A stretch of DNA of 64,000 nt. Origin: Nymphaea colorata (taxonomy: Eukaryota; Streptophyta; Magnoliopsida; Nymphaeales; Nymphaeaceae). Positions 12,665 to 23,640 of the stretch are shown piece after piece. Under the pieces are notes generated by a model that searched no databases, was not told where the DNA came from, and saw nothing but the letters and a program-made list of their open reading frames with translations. Location of the stretch: positions 4,910,972 through 4,974,971 of the forward strand of contig NC_045146.1 of the NCBI RefSeq assembly GCF_008831285.2. The letters run 5' to 3'. The position numbers and the translations under genes are program-made. Each line of letters begins with the position of its first letter. Positions within the stretch are counted from its first letter, which is position 1.

Positions 12665-12677
12665 TGGTATCAGAGCT
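12665..12677 (+). promoter_or_regulatory. Retrotransposon primer-binding site (initiator tRNA-Met)
   Basis: TGGTATCAGAGCT directly follows the LTR-terminal CA. It is complementary to the 3' end of plant initiator tRNA-Met, the usual primer of plant Copia elements. It fixes the LTR/internal boundary at 12664/12665. Confidence 0.9.
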
Positions 12678-13296
12678 ACCCATCCCTTACCGGCACTCGT
12701 GGGTTCTTTGACGTGCCAGACGTCTTTCTGATTCCAACAAGCCATCATACAGCCCAAACCAAGCTGTGGATGAGGAGCAGCATGACTGAGAGCAAGAGAC
12801 TGTCCACCAGCGTTCTCAGTCTGTCCGCCTGCAAAACCTGAAGTTATACCCCCGTTCCGCAGCCGAAATCTCAGTACTTTGCCATCGGAAATCTGCAAGT
12901 CAGCTGAGACAGGCTGTTGTACCTGCAATACAAAGAAACCAGTCTCTATTTAGTCACTCCTGCCAGACATACCAGACGTTGGATCTATCCCTCACTGGCG
13001 CCATCACGTCACTGACATTCTTAGCTTTCCAACAAGCCTGAGAACGCGACATTCTGCCTTCCTTACAGGGAGAAACTAGCCAGCCAAGGAAGCACATCTT
13101 CACTAGCTAGTGACAGACACTGCGCCTGGCCAAGCCCTACTGCTAGCTCAGCCAGGGTTCCTCCTGCGTCACAATAGCTGCCTACCGCAGACTGTAATCC
13201 CCCGGCTGCAAGTAGTTCCCCTGCTGACTTGTTGTGCTAGTCCAAGGAGAGGACTCTACGAGTGTGTTGATCCTGGACGAGGACATCTTGGTCATC

Positions 13297-14190
13297 ATGG
13301 CAGCATCAACAACCTCTTCAATAGCTAAGTACCCATACCCTTCCTCGGTTAACAGGGCCAACTTTGTTTCCATCAAATTGTCGCACAAGAATTTCTTGTT
13401 ATGGAAAACTCAAATTCTTGGACTCATAGATAGTCAAGATTTGCTTGGGTTCCTTGATGGGTCGATTCCTACTCCACCATCTATCATTGAATGTATTGAA
13501 AATGGTGAAGTCTTGAGATGGCCAAATCCTAATTTTTCAGCCTGGAAAAAATAAGATTGTCTTCTAAGAGGTTGGCTAACTGGGTCTCTCATAGAAGAAG
13601 TCCTATTTTTGACTTTCAAGATTCCATCTTTTTGTCGTGGGACTTGAGACATCTGCACAAGTATGGAGAACATTGACAGCAGCCTTTGCTCGAGAATTGA
13701 AGGACAGAGAGATCATGTTCACAAGAAAGCTACAACTCTATCGTAAACAAGACAAGCCTGTCACTGAATATGTTACTGGTTTTAAAGCTATATATGATGA
13801 ACTTGCAACAATAGGGAAGCCTCTTGGGGACGACGATAAAGTGTTTTGGCTCGTTAATGGTCTTGGACCAGGATATGACTCGTTTATGATCTTTATCCTC
13901 AAGCCGCCAGTTCCATCTTACCTTGATGTGGTGTCTTTACTTCAAGGGCATGAAACGAACAAAGATCTACATGCAAGAGAAACTAGGTTGAACAACCAAA
14001 TGGCATTCTTCACACAACAGTCCAACAATCAAAATAATAGAAGGCGCTACAACAGCAATTTGTGCAATACCAATAACAATAATAGTCGGTTCAACTCCAA
14101 GGGATGTGAGTTCAATCCAGCATTTCAGGCTCGAAATCAGCAAGGATCGGCCAATGGAGAGACGAACAAATCTAAGGTACCATGTCAAGC
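13297..14190 (+). pseudogene. Copia gag polyprotein, interrupted
   Basis: Starts at ATG 13297 (MAASTTSSIAKYPYPSS). The typical Copia gag N-terminal block follows: FVSIKLSHKNFLLWKTQILG, then LIDSQDLLGFLDGS. The frame stops at TAA 13552-13554 and resumes in another frame from about 13640 with the conserved QVWRTLTAAFA, REIMFTRKLQLYRKQDKPV and YVTGFKAIYDELATIGKPL segments (UBN2-type capsid). An Asn-rich tail follows at about 14000-14090. The expected CCHC knuckle near 14180-14240 is degenerate, with only scattered Cys and His. The protein would form the particle that packages element RNA. Here it is broken by at least one stop and one frameshift. Confidence 0.85.
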
Positions 14191-14229
14191 ATCAATAATC
14201 ATAGTGTCTTTAAATGGTATCACACGTTT

Positions 14230-14750
14230 TATCATGCTATGCCATGTGATATGCCATGGGCATTTGCTGCTATGAAAATCTATGGTCCTTCTGATCAAGA
14301 CTGGTTTCCTGACACCAGAGTAAACTCTCTTGTACCCAATGATCCAGGTAAACTCAAAAGTTGCATTCCATATAAAGGAACAAAAAAAATCATGGCAGGA
14401 AATGGCCAACATCTTGATATTACACATATTGGAGTTGTTGATATCCATGTAGGGATTCGCACAATTCCTCTCGACGTTCTTGTTGTGCCAATATTAAGAA
14501 AAATCTTATTTCAGTTAGTCAATTCACTTCTACTATGCCTTATGTGTTTGAATTCTCTTCAAATTTCTTGCTATTAAGGACAAGGAGTCCAAGCAAGTGC
14601 TTGCAACGGGGTCTAGAGAAGGCGATCTCTATGCTCTCAAGCCAAAACCGAAGAATGTGTTTTTTTTTCAACATGGTTCCGATCAGCTCGCTTTGAAGTA
14701 TGACATGGGCGACTTGGTCACCCACATCATAAAGTGTTAGAATTTATGAC
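14230..14750 (+). pseudogene. Copia aspartic protease and pre-integrase region, decayed
   Basis: The segment WFPDTRVNSLVPNDPGKLKS aligns to the Copia protease active-site region. The catalytic triplet reads DTR where DTG is required. KIMAGNGQHLDITHIG follows, as expected for the family. The frame then closes. At about 14615-14650 a pre-integrase trace (EGDLYALKPKP) appears in another frame. The changed active site and the frame changes indicate loss of function. Confidence 0.7.
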
Positions 14751-14849
14751 TGCAAATAAGTTGATTACGATGACAGAAAATTTGCCTAAATCTTAAACTT
14801 GTGCCAGTTGTCATATGGGGAAGGCGTGCAGACTTCCATTTCTTCCTAG

Positions 14850-15880
14850 TGATGATGATTGTGATTTTTATTTACTAAAGTGCATTGTGACTTATGGGGA
14901 CCGACTCCTATTGCGTCTTGCCAGAATCTAGAATATTATGCCTTGTTTGTGGATCAATTCTCTAAATATTCATAGATTTATCCTCTAAAATAGAAATCTA
15001 AATTTTTTGCCAAATTTCTTGAATTTCACAAAATGATTCAAACACAATTTGATGCAAAGCTCAGAGTTTTTCAAAGTGATGAAGGGGGTGAGTTTAACAG
15101 TTTGGTTCTCACAGATTATTTAAAGGAGAACGGCATCAAACATCAAAAATCATGCCCTAAAATGCCAGAGCAAAATGGTATGGTGGAAAGAAAACATAGA
15201 TCGGTTACAGAATTGGGTCTTACTATGCTATTTCATAGCCATCTTCCAGCTCAATATTGGGTCAAGGCTTTTTCCACTGCTGTTTGGCTTATCAACCGAC
15301 TTCCATCACAAGTCTTACACATGCAAAGTCCGTATGAGTTGATTTTCAAGAAACGGCCTAATTATTCTAATCTTTGCGCTATTGGATCTAGATGCTATCC
15401 TTATATTAGAAGATATACAAGTCATAAGTTTCAGCCCAAGTTGTTACCCTATGTGTTTCTTGGATATATCAATCATCATAAAGGGTATATATGTCTATAT
15501 CCTTCCATTGGGCGTGTATATATCTCCCATCATGTCGTGTTTGATGAAACCAATTTTTCCTACAAAAACACCATGCCAACTCCTAAGCCCATAACCTCTA
15601 ATGTTGACTTTGTATCCTTTTCAGATTCGTCCAATGAGCCTCATCTTAAATCTCAATGTCTAGCCCAAATGCATAATTCCGAAAAACATTCTACTTTGCC
15701 ACCTATACCCATACCAGCCCCTACATCACCTCTCCAACTCGAGCCATCAAATTCACCATTAGTCCTATTGACTACCTCCTCCTCAATTCATTCTATGACT
15801 ACTCGATCCAAATCCGGCATTGTAAAACCTAATCCTAAGTATGTCTTTACCACTTCATCCATTCCAATTGAACCATCACA
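14850..15880 (+). pseudogene. Copia integrase core, N-terminal part interrupted
   Basis: From 15033 a long open frame carries the catalytic core C-terminal half: VFQSDEGGEFNSL with the second catalytic Asp, the PEQNGMVERKHRS segment with the catalytic Glu, the AQYWVKAFSTAVWLINRLP block and the GYINHHKGYICL end of the core. Upstream, 14850-15000 holds the first half with in-frame stops. After the core a Pro/Ser-rich linker runs to about 15,880, where RT should follow but does not. The frame then reads on into unrelated GGGTACGG repeats. Integrase would insert element DNA; this copy cannot. Confidence 0.85.
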
Positions 15881-15888
15881 TTACACTT

Positions 15889-15990
15889 ATGTCACACGGA
15901 TACGGGTACGGGTATCCTATGGGTACGGGTACGGGTACGCGGATACGGCAATTTTCAAAATTTTAGGATACGCGGATACGGTGAATTTTA
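15889..15990 (+). repeat. GGGTACGG-repeat segment abutting the Copia truncation point
   Basis: Tandem GGATACGGGTACGGGTA-type hexamers followed by GGATACGCGGATACGG and then an AT-rich tail. Similar GGGTAC-rich patches are dispersed in plant genomes. The position, exactly where Copia homology ends, suggests that this element's insertion or a recombination removed the RT half. Confidence 0.5.
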
Positions 15991-16423
15991 TATTCTAAAA
16001 AAATAAAAAGGATAATAAAATAAAAAAAACATTAAATTAATAATTCACTCTTACAATCTTATAAGTCATAAGAAAGAAAGTCTCAAATTCTCAAACAAAA
16101 CATTGTTCATGACCAATCTTATAAGTCATAAGAAAGAAAGTCTCAAACAAAACAAAGAATGTCGGGTTAGTAATATAGCGAGCACATAATATTTCATATC
16201 TTTATCGAATTCCAAAATCTTCTTTTGGCGGTTTCTTTTTTTATCCCTACAAAAAAAATTTGTATTAATCATTAAGTATTTTTTTGTCATACTTAAAAAA
16301 TGCATAAAATAACATACACAAAAGTGGCGTATCTAACCAACTTCGCTCCAACAACCTGTTGGTGGCTTTCTTAACATCGATGGCTTCCTTAACATTGAGT
16401 ATCTATTTTCTCTCTCTCTCTCG

Positions 16424-16461
<38 letters not shown>

Positions 16462-17790
16462 GTCTGGAAGACTAAAAATTAAAAGTCTGTCATGTGTTGT
16501 GCTTTTAGCAAAGCTTGATGGTTTTCACGATGATTGATTCTTTATTTTTATCCATCCATTATTTGTTTTCATCTTTCCAATAACATCCGGTGTGTGTATA
16601 TATTCGAATCCTAACTCCTATATGTGTACGCAATGTTTGTATCGTCTGGAGGTCACTGCCAGCTTTCACAATTTAACCCAGCTATGTACATATATTGAGG
16701 GATGAAGACTGACCACAATTATAGATATTAAAAGAGAATCTCAAAAATCATAAGGGAAATAGGATGAAGGAGGGGTTTCTATTGTATAAATTATTTCAGG
16801 TATTTCTAAAATCCAGTAATTTATTCTTTTACATCTCCCAGGTGTTCATTTGGTTTTACTCGTTTCGTGCCCAAAGGAACAGGCCAGCGCGTGTTTCACG
16901 AATTTTGTTAATTATATCGATTCTCTTGGTTCTGCCACTGCCTCAAAGCGTGGGTCTAGATACTAGCGGAGCCAAAAATTTTGGATGGAGGGGGGCACTC
17001 CTAAGTGTGCCAACGACTGGTTGCAAAAGCTTATTTCTACACAAATAATATGCCTCTTTGTTGATGCAACTATACAAATATGGTTTACATAAAAAATAAA
17101 TTTTTGATCATGTAACTGTAATGTAAACATCAGGATTTAGATATTAATTTAAATCACCAAATGCCTGCAATTATCAATTTTAAGACTTGGAAAATTTAAC
17201 GTTTTGTTGTCGCACAACATAATCTAAAGCATCATTTCTACTAAGTAGGAACACGTATGTTTGAAAATTTTCTTTGTGAAGCGTGTTAATATTCCAATAA
17301 GAACAAGATCATATCGAACAAGTCGATGCTTCTTAAGGCATTGTAATTTTTATCAGCATTGTGTGAATATGACAATAGTAACAAGTTCCTTTTGCGCTTA
17401 ATTGTTGTCTTACATGACTTTTTTAGTTGTTTCAACCTCACAATCCCGGTTATGACTATGCACAAGTAACTGCAAAACTACCGATCGGTGTCCCTGAAAT
17501 CTCAATAGCTTAGTCTTTTTTATTTAAGAGCTATCCTTTACGTGGATTGGTAGTTTACGAATAATATGTAATTCTTGATTATATTATGATGCTGGGAGAA
17601 TGGGAAAGTTTGAACCAATGGAACTTTGATGTCCCGTATTTACAACAGAATACAGTTCATTTTTGGAATAAAATCTTATCTTTGTGCATTTGTAGACCTC
17701 AAAATTTATTTTTAACAAAAATTTATGGTTATTGCTTTACTCTTAACTTGCTAATAAGGTTGAGTTTCAAGTATGCAGGAGATTCTCAGT
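15991..17790. other. Intergenic with duplications, microsatellite and dispersed-repeat end; no gene seen
   Basis: A direct duplication of about 33 bp (AATCTTATAAGTCATAAGAA then AGAAAGTCTCAAA) lies at about 16054-16086 and 16114-16146. A compound (CT)n(AT)n microsatellite lies at 16408-16458. At 16962-17050 there is a dispersed-repeat end (GCGGAGCCAAAAATTTTGG) shared with 32457, 44605 and 45503. Nothing coding is supported. Confidence 0.5.
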
Positions 17791-17826
17791 TTTGATGGTA
17801 AAATCTCCTGGTCTCCGTGAATTCAG

Positions 17827-18340
17827 GAAGACAAAAGTACTGCACTTCGTTAGAGCATTGAAGGCATATGCGGAAAGGAATGCAGATGGATTTGCATTTC
17901 CAGGACATAATAGGGGCATGGCCGCACCACATGCTGGAACAACTCATTGGCAAGAGGCCTTTCATCCATGACCTAGCTGAGATTAATAATTTCTTTTATC
18001 CCGAGGATCCGATCCCTGGGGCGCAGAAGAAAGCTGCCGAACTGTTTGGAGCAACAGAGACATGGCTTCTTGTTGGAGGAACATGTGGAGTGGAAGTGTC
18101 GATCATGTCAACATGTTCACCGAGGGGATATGCTCATTCTTCCCAGGAATTCCCATGTATCAGCAATATCTGGCATAGTTTTGTCTGGTGTTTTGCCCAA
18201 GTACATCATTCCCGAGTACAATTCCCCATGGGCAATTGCCGGAAGCAGCCGCAGTTTTTATCACCTCACCCACCCACCATGGTTTGGAGAAGATCATTGA
18301 TCTTGTCATTGAGAGACAGATTCGATATTTGTATCTTTTT
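17827..18340 (+). pseudogene. Fragment of Orn/Lys/Arg decarboxylase-type (PLP, fold type I) gene
   Basis: After a TTCAG acceptor at 17822-17826, consecutive frames read FPGHNRGMAAPH, then LIGKRPFIHDLAEINNFFYP with AAELFGATETWLLVGGTCG, then DMLILPRNSHVSAISGIVLS with LPKYIIPEY, then AAAVFITSPTHHG. In this order these are the hallmark blocks of the Orn/Lys/Arg decarboxylase major domain (pfam OKR_DC_1), the bacterial-type amino-acid decarboxylase also present as a plastid-targeted family in plants. Three frame changes break it (near 17930, 18125 and 18245). The GGTTCG motif lacks one residue, and the PLP-lysine region further downstream is absent. It looks like a decayed duplicate exon and is unlikely to make an enzyme. 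Confidence 0.8.
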
Positions 18341-19606
18341 CATGTTTACAAGACCACTGACCGACTGAAAATGATTAGCATTCGATATTTGTATCACATA
18401 TATTGGAAACAAGCAACATGGGTAAAACCATTGCTGCTATAACAATCAAAGTACGATCTTGCATACAGAAAAATCATGCTCTGAAAAATTGAAAAAAAAT
18501 CATATATAGTTTCACTAGTACTGAAAAACTTGAATATTAACCCCTCTGCTTGAGTTTGTAAAACTCCTTGCTTTCCAAAGAATAAAGTATGATTTAACAA
18601 GCACAAAAAAACATGCTTTCATGAGCTTAAATAGAAATAAGAAACAAGTTCAACTAAAAATGTGACACTCAATGTTAAGTACTTGAAAACTGTTAAGTTT
18701 GGGGTTTTCCACGTTCAACCTGATCTGCAGGCAATTATCAAATCCATCCATGCCTAATCACGATAGGAAAATCCATTCTTTAGAGGCACATTTGGGACCT
18801 ATTCATTGTTTTTTCTTACTTTATCTATCGTTAGCAAGCTTACCATGGCCATACACTCAACTGGATGGTCTAATATTATCTCAAAGAAACCTGTATGTCA
18901 TTCTACTAGGTCATTCTCCCCTGTCCCCTTGTTAAGAGTACATTCATCATTCAATAGAGAAAAGAAAGAAAATAACACATAAAATATGGTTCTCATTTAC
19001 TAACCTGGAGAACTAATGCTTAATGCTGTTAAGAGGCACAGACACATAACCAACATGGTGCAAAATAAACACCCAATGATGACCCATCAAACGCCGGTGA
19101 ATATAAAGAAAGCCTTTTTCGATTTGGACGTTCAGAAGATAGGAACACAATTTGAAGCTTTGATTTGATAGAGAGCTGGTTCAAAAAATTGCCCTTGGAC
19201 AAAATTCACATTTTCTTTCTCATCCTAATTTCCTAACCCTTTTCTCATTTGCTAAAAGCACTAAAATGTTCATATCCTGTACTAAATGTTCATATGCTAA
19301 AGCCAATTTAAAGATGTAAATTTAATGAACAAGAAGTCTTGGGCAATTGCTAAAACTTGCATTGCTCATAACCCACTCATTATTACATTTGCTCCTACTG
19401 CAAATGGGCAAAATATAAATCTACGTCTCTCCAATCACCACTACATCCATATATTGTGGATGTAGTAGGAACTTGCTGAAGCAAAAACAGTGCTATGAAA
19501 ACTTGCTGAGTCATCAACAGCAAATAACCATAATGCTGTAAGTGGAAACTTTCCACGTTATGCAATAGCGATGTCAAAAAGAGGGGCAAAACATGACCAA
19601 AATAAA
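18341..19606. other. Intergenic; no gene seen
   Basis: AT-rich sequence without coding signals, lying between the decarboxylase fragment and the 3' end of the UMP synthase locus. The proximal part (about 19,300-19,606) would contain the 3' untranslated region of that gene. I could not identify a clear polyadenylation signal. Confidence 0.4.
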
Positions 19607-20514
19607 TTATGCACATCTTGCTTTATATGCTTCCCAACCTTGAAGACGATATTGCCTGGCAGCTTCAACAGGATCCTTTGCTTTTATGATTCCACGACCA
19701 ACAATGATTATATCATTTCCTCTATCATGAATTGCCTGTAAAAAAATACATATTAAGTGTATATGGTTACATATATATAACAGAAACACTGTTCTATCAT
19801 ATTCTAATCATGTGTGATATGGATCATAAAAGGATGGCCCTGTTATGTTGTTAAGTTTACCAAACAATTTGACAGTTATATCAAACTAAAGTCAATTTTC
19901 ATCAAGGGGATACTGAATAAGAAGCATATCTTGGCCACTCATACCCAATTGGCCACCATACTGACTCCAGCGTTTAGACAGTCGAACAGAATGATACCAG
20001 ATATTACGTTGGAGATTACCGAATAAGGGGTGTTGTACTGCTGCCCTAGATTATCACCTCCAGCAGCCATTTGAACTCCAGGTGTTGCATGAATTAGTCC
20101 AGGTTGTAATGAACTGACTTGCCATGCAGCTGGATTGACTGATGTGTACCCGATGACAAAGTCTTGATGTTCTACAGAAATTTTGACAGCAGCAGAAGTA
20201 TAGTCCCCGTTGGCCAGGTTACCAGCAGAGCTCATTTCAGCAAGTAACAGCAACGCTCTTCCACGGGGCAGGCCCTGAAAGTTACGAGTGAACACAATGA
20301 AATACAGCTCTTTCTTTTAGGGCAAAAGAGAATGTAGGTCTCATCATGTACCTTCAATTTCAAACCATCCACAATAGCAGGACCAGAGACTGTGTGCATT
20401 AACAATATCCACCCAATCCAATATGTGGAAAACACCTCTAGAAAATTTAAGGACGAAAATAAATCCAGTGAAGAGCGATTGAGAAAAGGATTCAGAACAA
20501 TGAAAACAATCTCA

Positions 20515-20610
<96 letters not shown>

Positions 20611-21559
20611 TTACCAAGTTAATTCTCAGTAAACAGCATGCCAGAAAGCAAATTTGATGATATCACAAAAAGACGTTAGCATAGTTAAAATATGGAGACC
20701 AATATCATGAATATCTTGAAGGGATCTTGCAATTTCTTTGCAACATCATTCTGTCAGATCCTTGATATTGTCGTTGGACTTCTAAAAGGTCACCTATTAT
20801 TTTCCAGTACATTACCAAAAGGCTTCAGCAATTTTACAATTTTACTGCAGTTAGTAGACACATACATTCTGGTAGTAAATAACCAGATTTGGGGAAATTA
20901 CCTACCAGGTAAAAAGGCATACTGGTCCCTAACACGAAATAAAAGATCAAGTCTCAGACCATTCACACTGGCCCCTAACATGAAATAAAAGATCAGCTGT
21001 CAGACTATTCAACGCAATAATTTGGATGACTACCTGCAACTGTCAAATATAACATACAGAGTATGGCACAACAGTCATAAACCATAATAACAAGAAGCAG
21101 GCATATCTAGTAGGAGGCAGATAAAGCATTCTGCTTCTTGTGCTTTCAAATTCAAAATTCAAGGCATGTATGAGAACTGAGGCGACTGTAGAAAGCAACC
21201 AATGAGATTGTATAAAATGCCCATGAACTGATACATATCAGTAAAATCATTTAATGAAACGAAGATTGAGGTTAAGAAATTAAATCCAGAGTATCCCTTA
21301 AGTAAATTTTCATGAGAATGATTCCCATGACTAGGAATGTGGCTCATGTAAACTAAGATCTGAAACTATCCAACTTGCTACCTAGCAGTCGACGTTCCTT
21401 TTGAGTGACTTTACTGACCATGCCTTTGAAGGCTAAAGCACCAATGCAGTTATACCTGTGTAGAGATAATAAAGCAGCTCTAAACTGGCGGGAAAACAAC
21501 AGGCGTCAACTCTCATACATCAAAGTCAACACTTCACTATAAAGTATAAACCAACCATA

Positions 21560-21560
<1 letters not shown>

Positions 21561-21590
<30 letters not shown>

Positions 21591-21592
21591 TA
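21561..21592. repeat. Compound (TA)n(CA)n microsatellite
   Basis: About six TA units followed by CA units, immediately left of the intron hairpin. Confidence 0.9.
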
Positions 21593-21603
21593 TAATGGTT
21601 GGT

Positions 21604-22015
21604 ATAGCTGAAAATGCCACGTTTTGTTGTCGCTTGAACATAAGCTTTGGTATGAAAACCTCTTGAGAAAACTGAAAAGTGAAAACCCAAAAAGTGCTTC
21701 CGAACAGCTTGGTGGGATTTGCAATTTCCAAGCACGCAGGTTTCCACCTTTATGTAGTGCTTCCAAGTTCCAAGTAAAGTCTTAACTTTCCATTCTGCCT
21801 AGCATGTAAATTTATATATAGGTGCATAAATTTTACATGCTAGGCAGAATGGAAAGTTACCTTACTTGGAAGCACTACATAAAAGTGGGCGTGCTTGGAA
21901 ATCGCAAATCCCACCAAGCTGTTCGGAAGCATTTTTTGAGTTTTCAATTTTTTCAAGAGGTTTTCATACCAAAGCTTATGTTCAAGCGACAACAAAACGT
22001 GGCATTTTCAGCTAT
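21604..22015. repeat. 412-bp near-perfect inverted repeat (hairpin) in a UMP synthase intron
   Basis: Left arm 21604-21814 starts ATAGCTGAAAATGCCACG and ends CTAGCATGTAAATTTA. Right arm 21827-22015 is its reverse complement, with only scattered mismatches and small indels around a loop of about 12 bases. It lies in the intron between exons 2 and 3 and would be transcribed with the gene. No terminal motif or target-site duplication typical of a MITE was found. One frame of the arm reads [20 protein letters not shown], which looks like a mitochondrial presequence, so the arms may derive from a coding gene. That last point is speculation. Confidence 0.9.
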
Positions 22016-22317
22016 TGCTTCTTTATTGGTACTGAAATATGATGTTGAGGACGGAGTTCCATGGCCAACTCCATCTGTTATGCATAATGTTGGCAGGAAG
22101 TTTAAACGGCCAAAGAAACATACCGCTCGTAGCTGCAATCCGAAGTCTGGAGTGAAGTCGGACAAGATATCCACATGGGTCTTCAGCAAGCAAATCTCTG
22201 GCCCAACCTGCATACCCATTCGAAATGGCCAGACAAAAACCATTAGTTGCTCGATGAAATCGCCAAACCAGTGAAAGCCTATCAGAATTGCCATAAACGT
22301 GCGTATGCGCGCGCGTG

Positions 22318-22357
22318 TGGGGTGTGTGTGTGTGTGTTGGAGAGAGAGAGAGAGAGT
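22318..22357. repeat. (GT)n and (GA)n microsatellite in the first UMP synthase intron
   Basis: GTGTGTGT run followed by AGAGAGAG, inside the intron 22208-22369, just after the exon 1 donor on the minus strand. Confidence 0.85.
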
Positions 22358-22495
22358 GGTGACGGCGACCTTATCAGCGAGGCGAAGCAACTCGGCGGCG
22401 GTAGGAACGTCGGCCGCCAGGCACAGATTTGTCTGCTTCTGCTCCATCACCTCCAGCAGCCTTTTACCGGCGGGGTTTTTCGCCAACGCCGCCCT

Positions 22496-23164
22496 CTATC
22501 CATATGGAAGCCTCTGCTTAACCGTTGGTGGCGCCGGCGCAGCAGCCGGAGCAGGCACGGCGACAGCCCGGCTCTCCTCGAGAAAGGCCCTGACCGACGA
22601 TGCAACGTCGTCGGCGACCTTCCCGCGGCTTACCAGCGTGTCCAGGATCCCGGTGAGAGTCAGGACGGAGTGGAGCTGAATGCCGGCGGCGGCGAGATTC
22701 TCCTGCCCGCCCTGCTGGCGGTCGATGAGGACGACTGCGTGGGAGACGAGGAGGCCGGCGGACCGTAGCGGCGCAGCGGTCTCGAGGACCGAGGAGCCGC
22801 CTGTCACGAGGTCCTCGACGACGAGGCGGGAGAGACCCGGTCTGAACGCGCCCTCGATGGATTTGCCTGTCCCGTACTCCTTGACCTCCTTCCGGCGCAT
22901 GACCATGGGGATGGAGCGGGAGAGGGAGATGCAGGTGGCGATGGGGAGGGCGGTGTAAGGGACGCCACAGACTAGTTCGAAGGAGGAAGCGGCAGCCGGA
23001 GGGAGGGAGTCCCAGAGAAAGGAGGCGATGCGGGAGAGAAGAGACGGGAACGAGACGATGAGGCGAAGGTCGATATAAACCGGAGAGGTGATGCCGCTCT
23101 TCAGCTTGAAGCTGCCGAACTTCACAGCTTCAATCTCGTGGAGCTCCAGGATCAAAGACTCCAT
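22496..23164 (-). CDS. OPRT-domain reading frame of the UMP synthase locus, ending at the linker TAG
   Basis: If the TAG is real, this frame still encodes a complete orotate phosphoribosyltransferase domain of 222 residues ([17 protein letters not shown] to VKQRLPYG). It includes the [12 protein letters not shown] substrate segment, the [12 protein letters not shown] block, the [12 protein letters not shown] loop and the PRPP motif. Standalone OPRTs of about this size exist in bacteria and fungi, so a monofunctional product is conceivable. The start at 23164 matches the family N-terminus; an upstream in-frame extension runs into CT-rich leader and is unlikely to be coding. The coding part is GC-rich, unlike the AT-rich introns, as is common for plant first exons. 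Confidence 0.6.
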   Translation of the reverse strand: MESLILELHEIEAVKFGSFKLKSGITSPVYIDLRLIVSFPSLLSRIASFLWDSLPPAAASSFELVCGVPYTALPIATCISLSRSIPMVMRRKEVKEYGTGKSIEGAFRPGLSRLVVEDLVTGGSSVLETAAPLRSAGLLVSHAVVLIDRQQGGQENLAAAGIQLHSVLTLTGILDTLVSRGKVADDVASSVRAFLEESRAVAVPAPAAAPAPPTVKQRLPYG

Positions 23165-23640
23165 GACGGAAACCGGAAACGTGAACGGATTCCGGCCTCT
23201 GGTTCCGCCCCGCGAGAGAGAGAGAGAGGGAGGGAGAGTGTGTGTGCGGAGAAAGAGATTCCCTGAGGGCGAGAGAAAACGATGTCGCTTTTGCATGTCG
23301 AAGGGCTGGAACGCCTAGGGAAACGAACTGCCGTGAGATGGAACAGCCAACGGGGTCGGAGGAGAGAGACAAGGCCAACCTCTCGGGACATTTTAAAAAA
23401 GGGCCGTCTTGCAAAAGGCCATGTCGAGGATCATATCATATGGACCTAATACGTACAATCACCGATCGTGCGCCAAAAGAAAAGCTGCTTATTTTTTGAG
23501 GAAGGAAGATCAATAAATCTGATTTAGATTGGATGTCTAATCGCACTGCTTCAAAAAAAAAAATTAAGACATGGAGAAAGTTTAACATTCAATCAAGAAA
23601 CTTATACAAATTGAGATTTAAGAAGTGATAACTCTATTGA
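23165..23640 (-). promoter_or_regulatory. Probable 5' leader and promoter region of UMP synthase
   Basis: Immediately upstream of the start codon the minus strand carries a CT-rich run (GA repeat on the plus strand at 23213-23240), common in plant 5' leaders. Further up I see no unambiguous TATA box; an AT-rich TTTTTTAAAA on the minus strand at about 23392-23401 is a weak candidate. Assigned by position only. Confidence 0.35.

Larger units (their letters stand above)
12400..15890 (+). mobile_element. Truncated Ty1/Copia LTR retrotransposon (partial LTR, PBS, gag, protease trace, integrase)
   Basis: The 5' LTR tail (with a TATAAATA at 12537-12544) ends in CA at 12664, directly followed by a primer-binding site at 12665. 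A long leader precedes gag (from 13297), then a degraded zinc knuckle and protease region (about 14180-14500), then integrase (about 14850-15560). The order gag-protease-integrase is that of Copia. Reverse transcriptase, RNase H and the 3' LTR are missing: homology stops at about 15,880, where a GGGTACGG-repeat element begins. I could not fix the 5' end of the LTR. Multiple stops and frameshifts make the element non-autonomous. Confidence 0.85.

Noticed and set aside
22247-22958. Long GC-rich plus-strand frames opposite UMP synthase exon 1
   Set aside because: Antisense shadows of a GC-rich coding exon; no domains.
23165-23296. Longer N-terminus for UMP synthase starting at 23296
   Set aside because: The extension is Ser/Leu-rich translation of the CT-rich leader; the family N-terminus matches the start at 23164.
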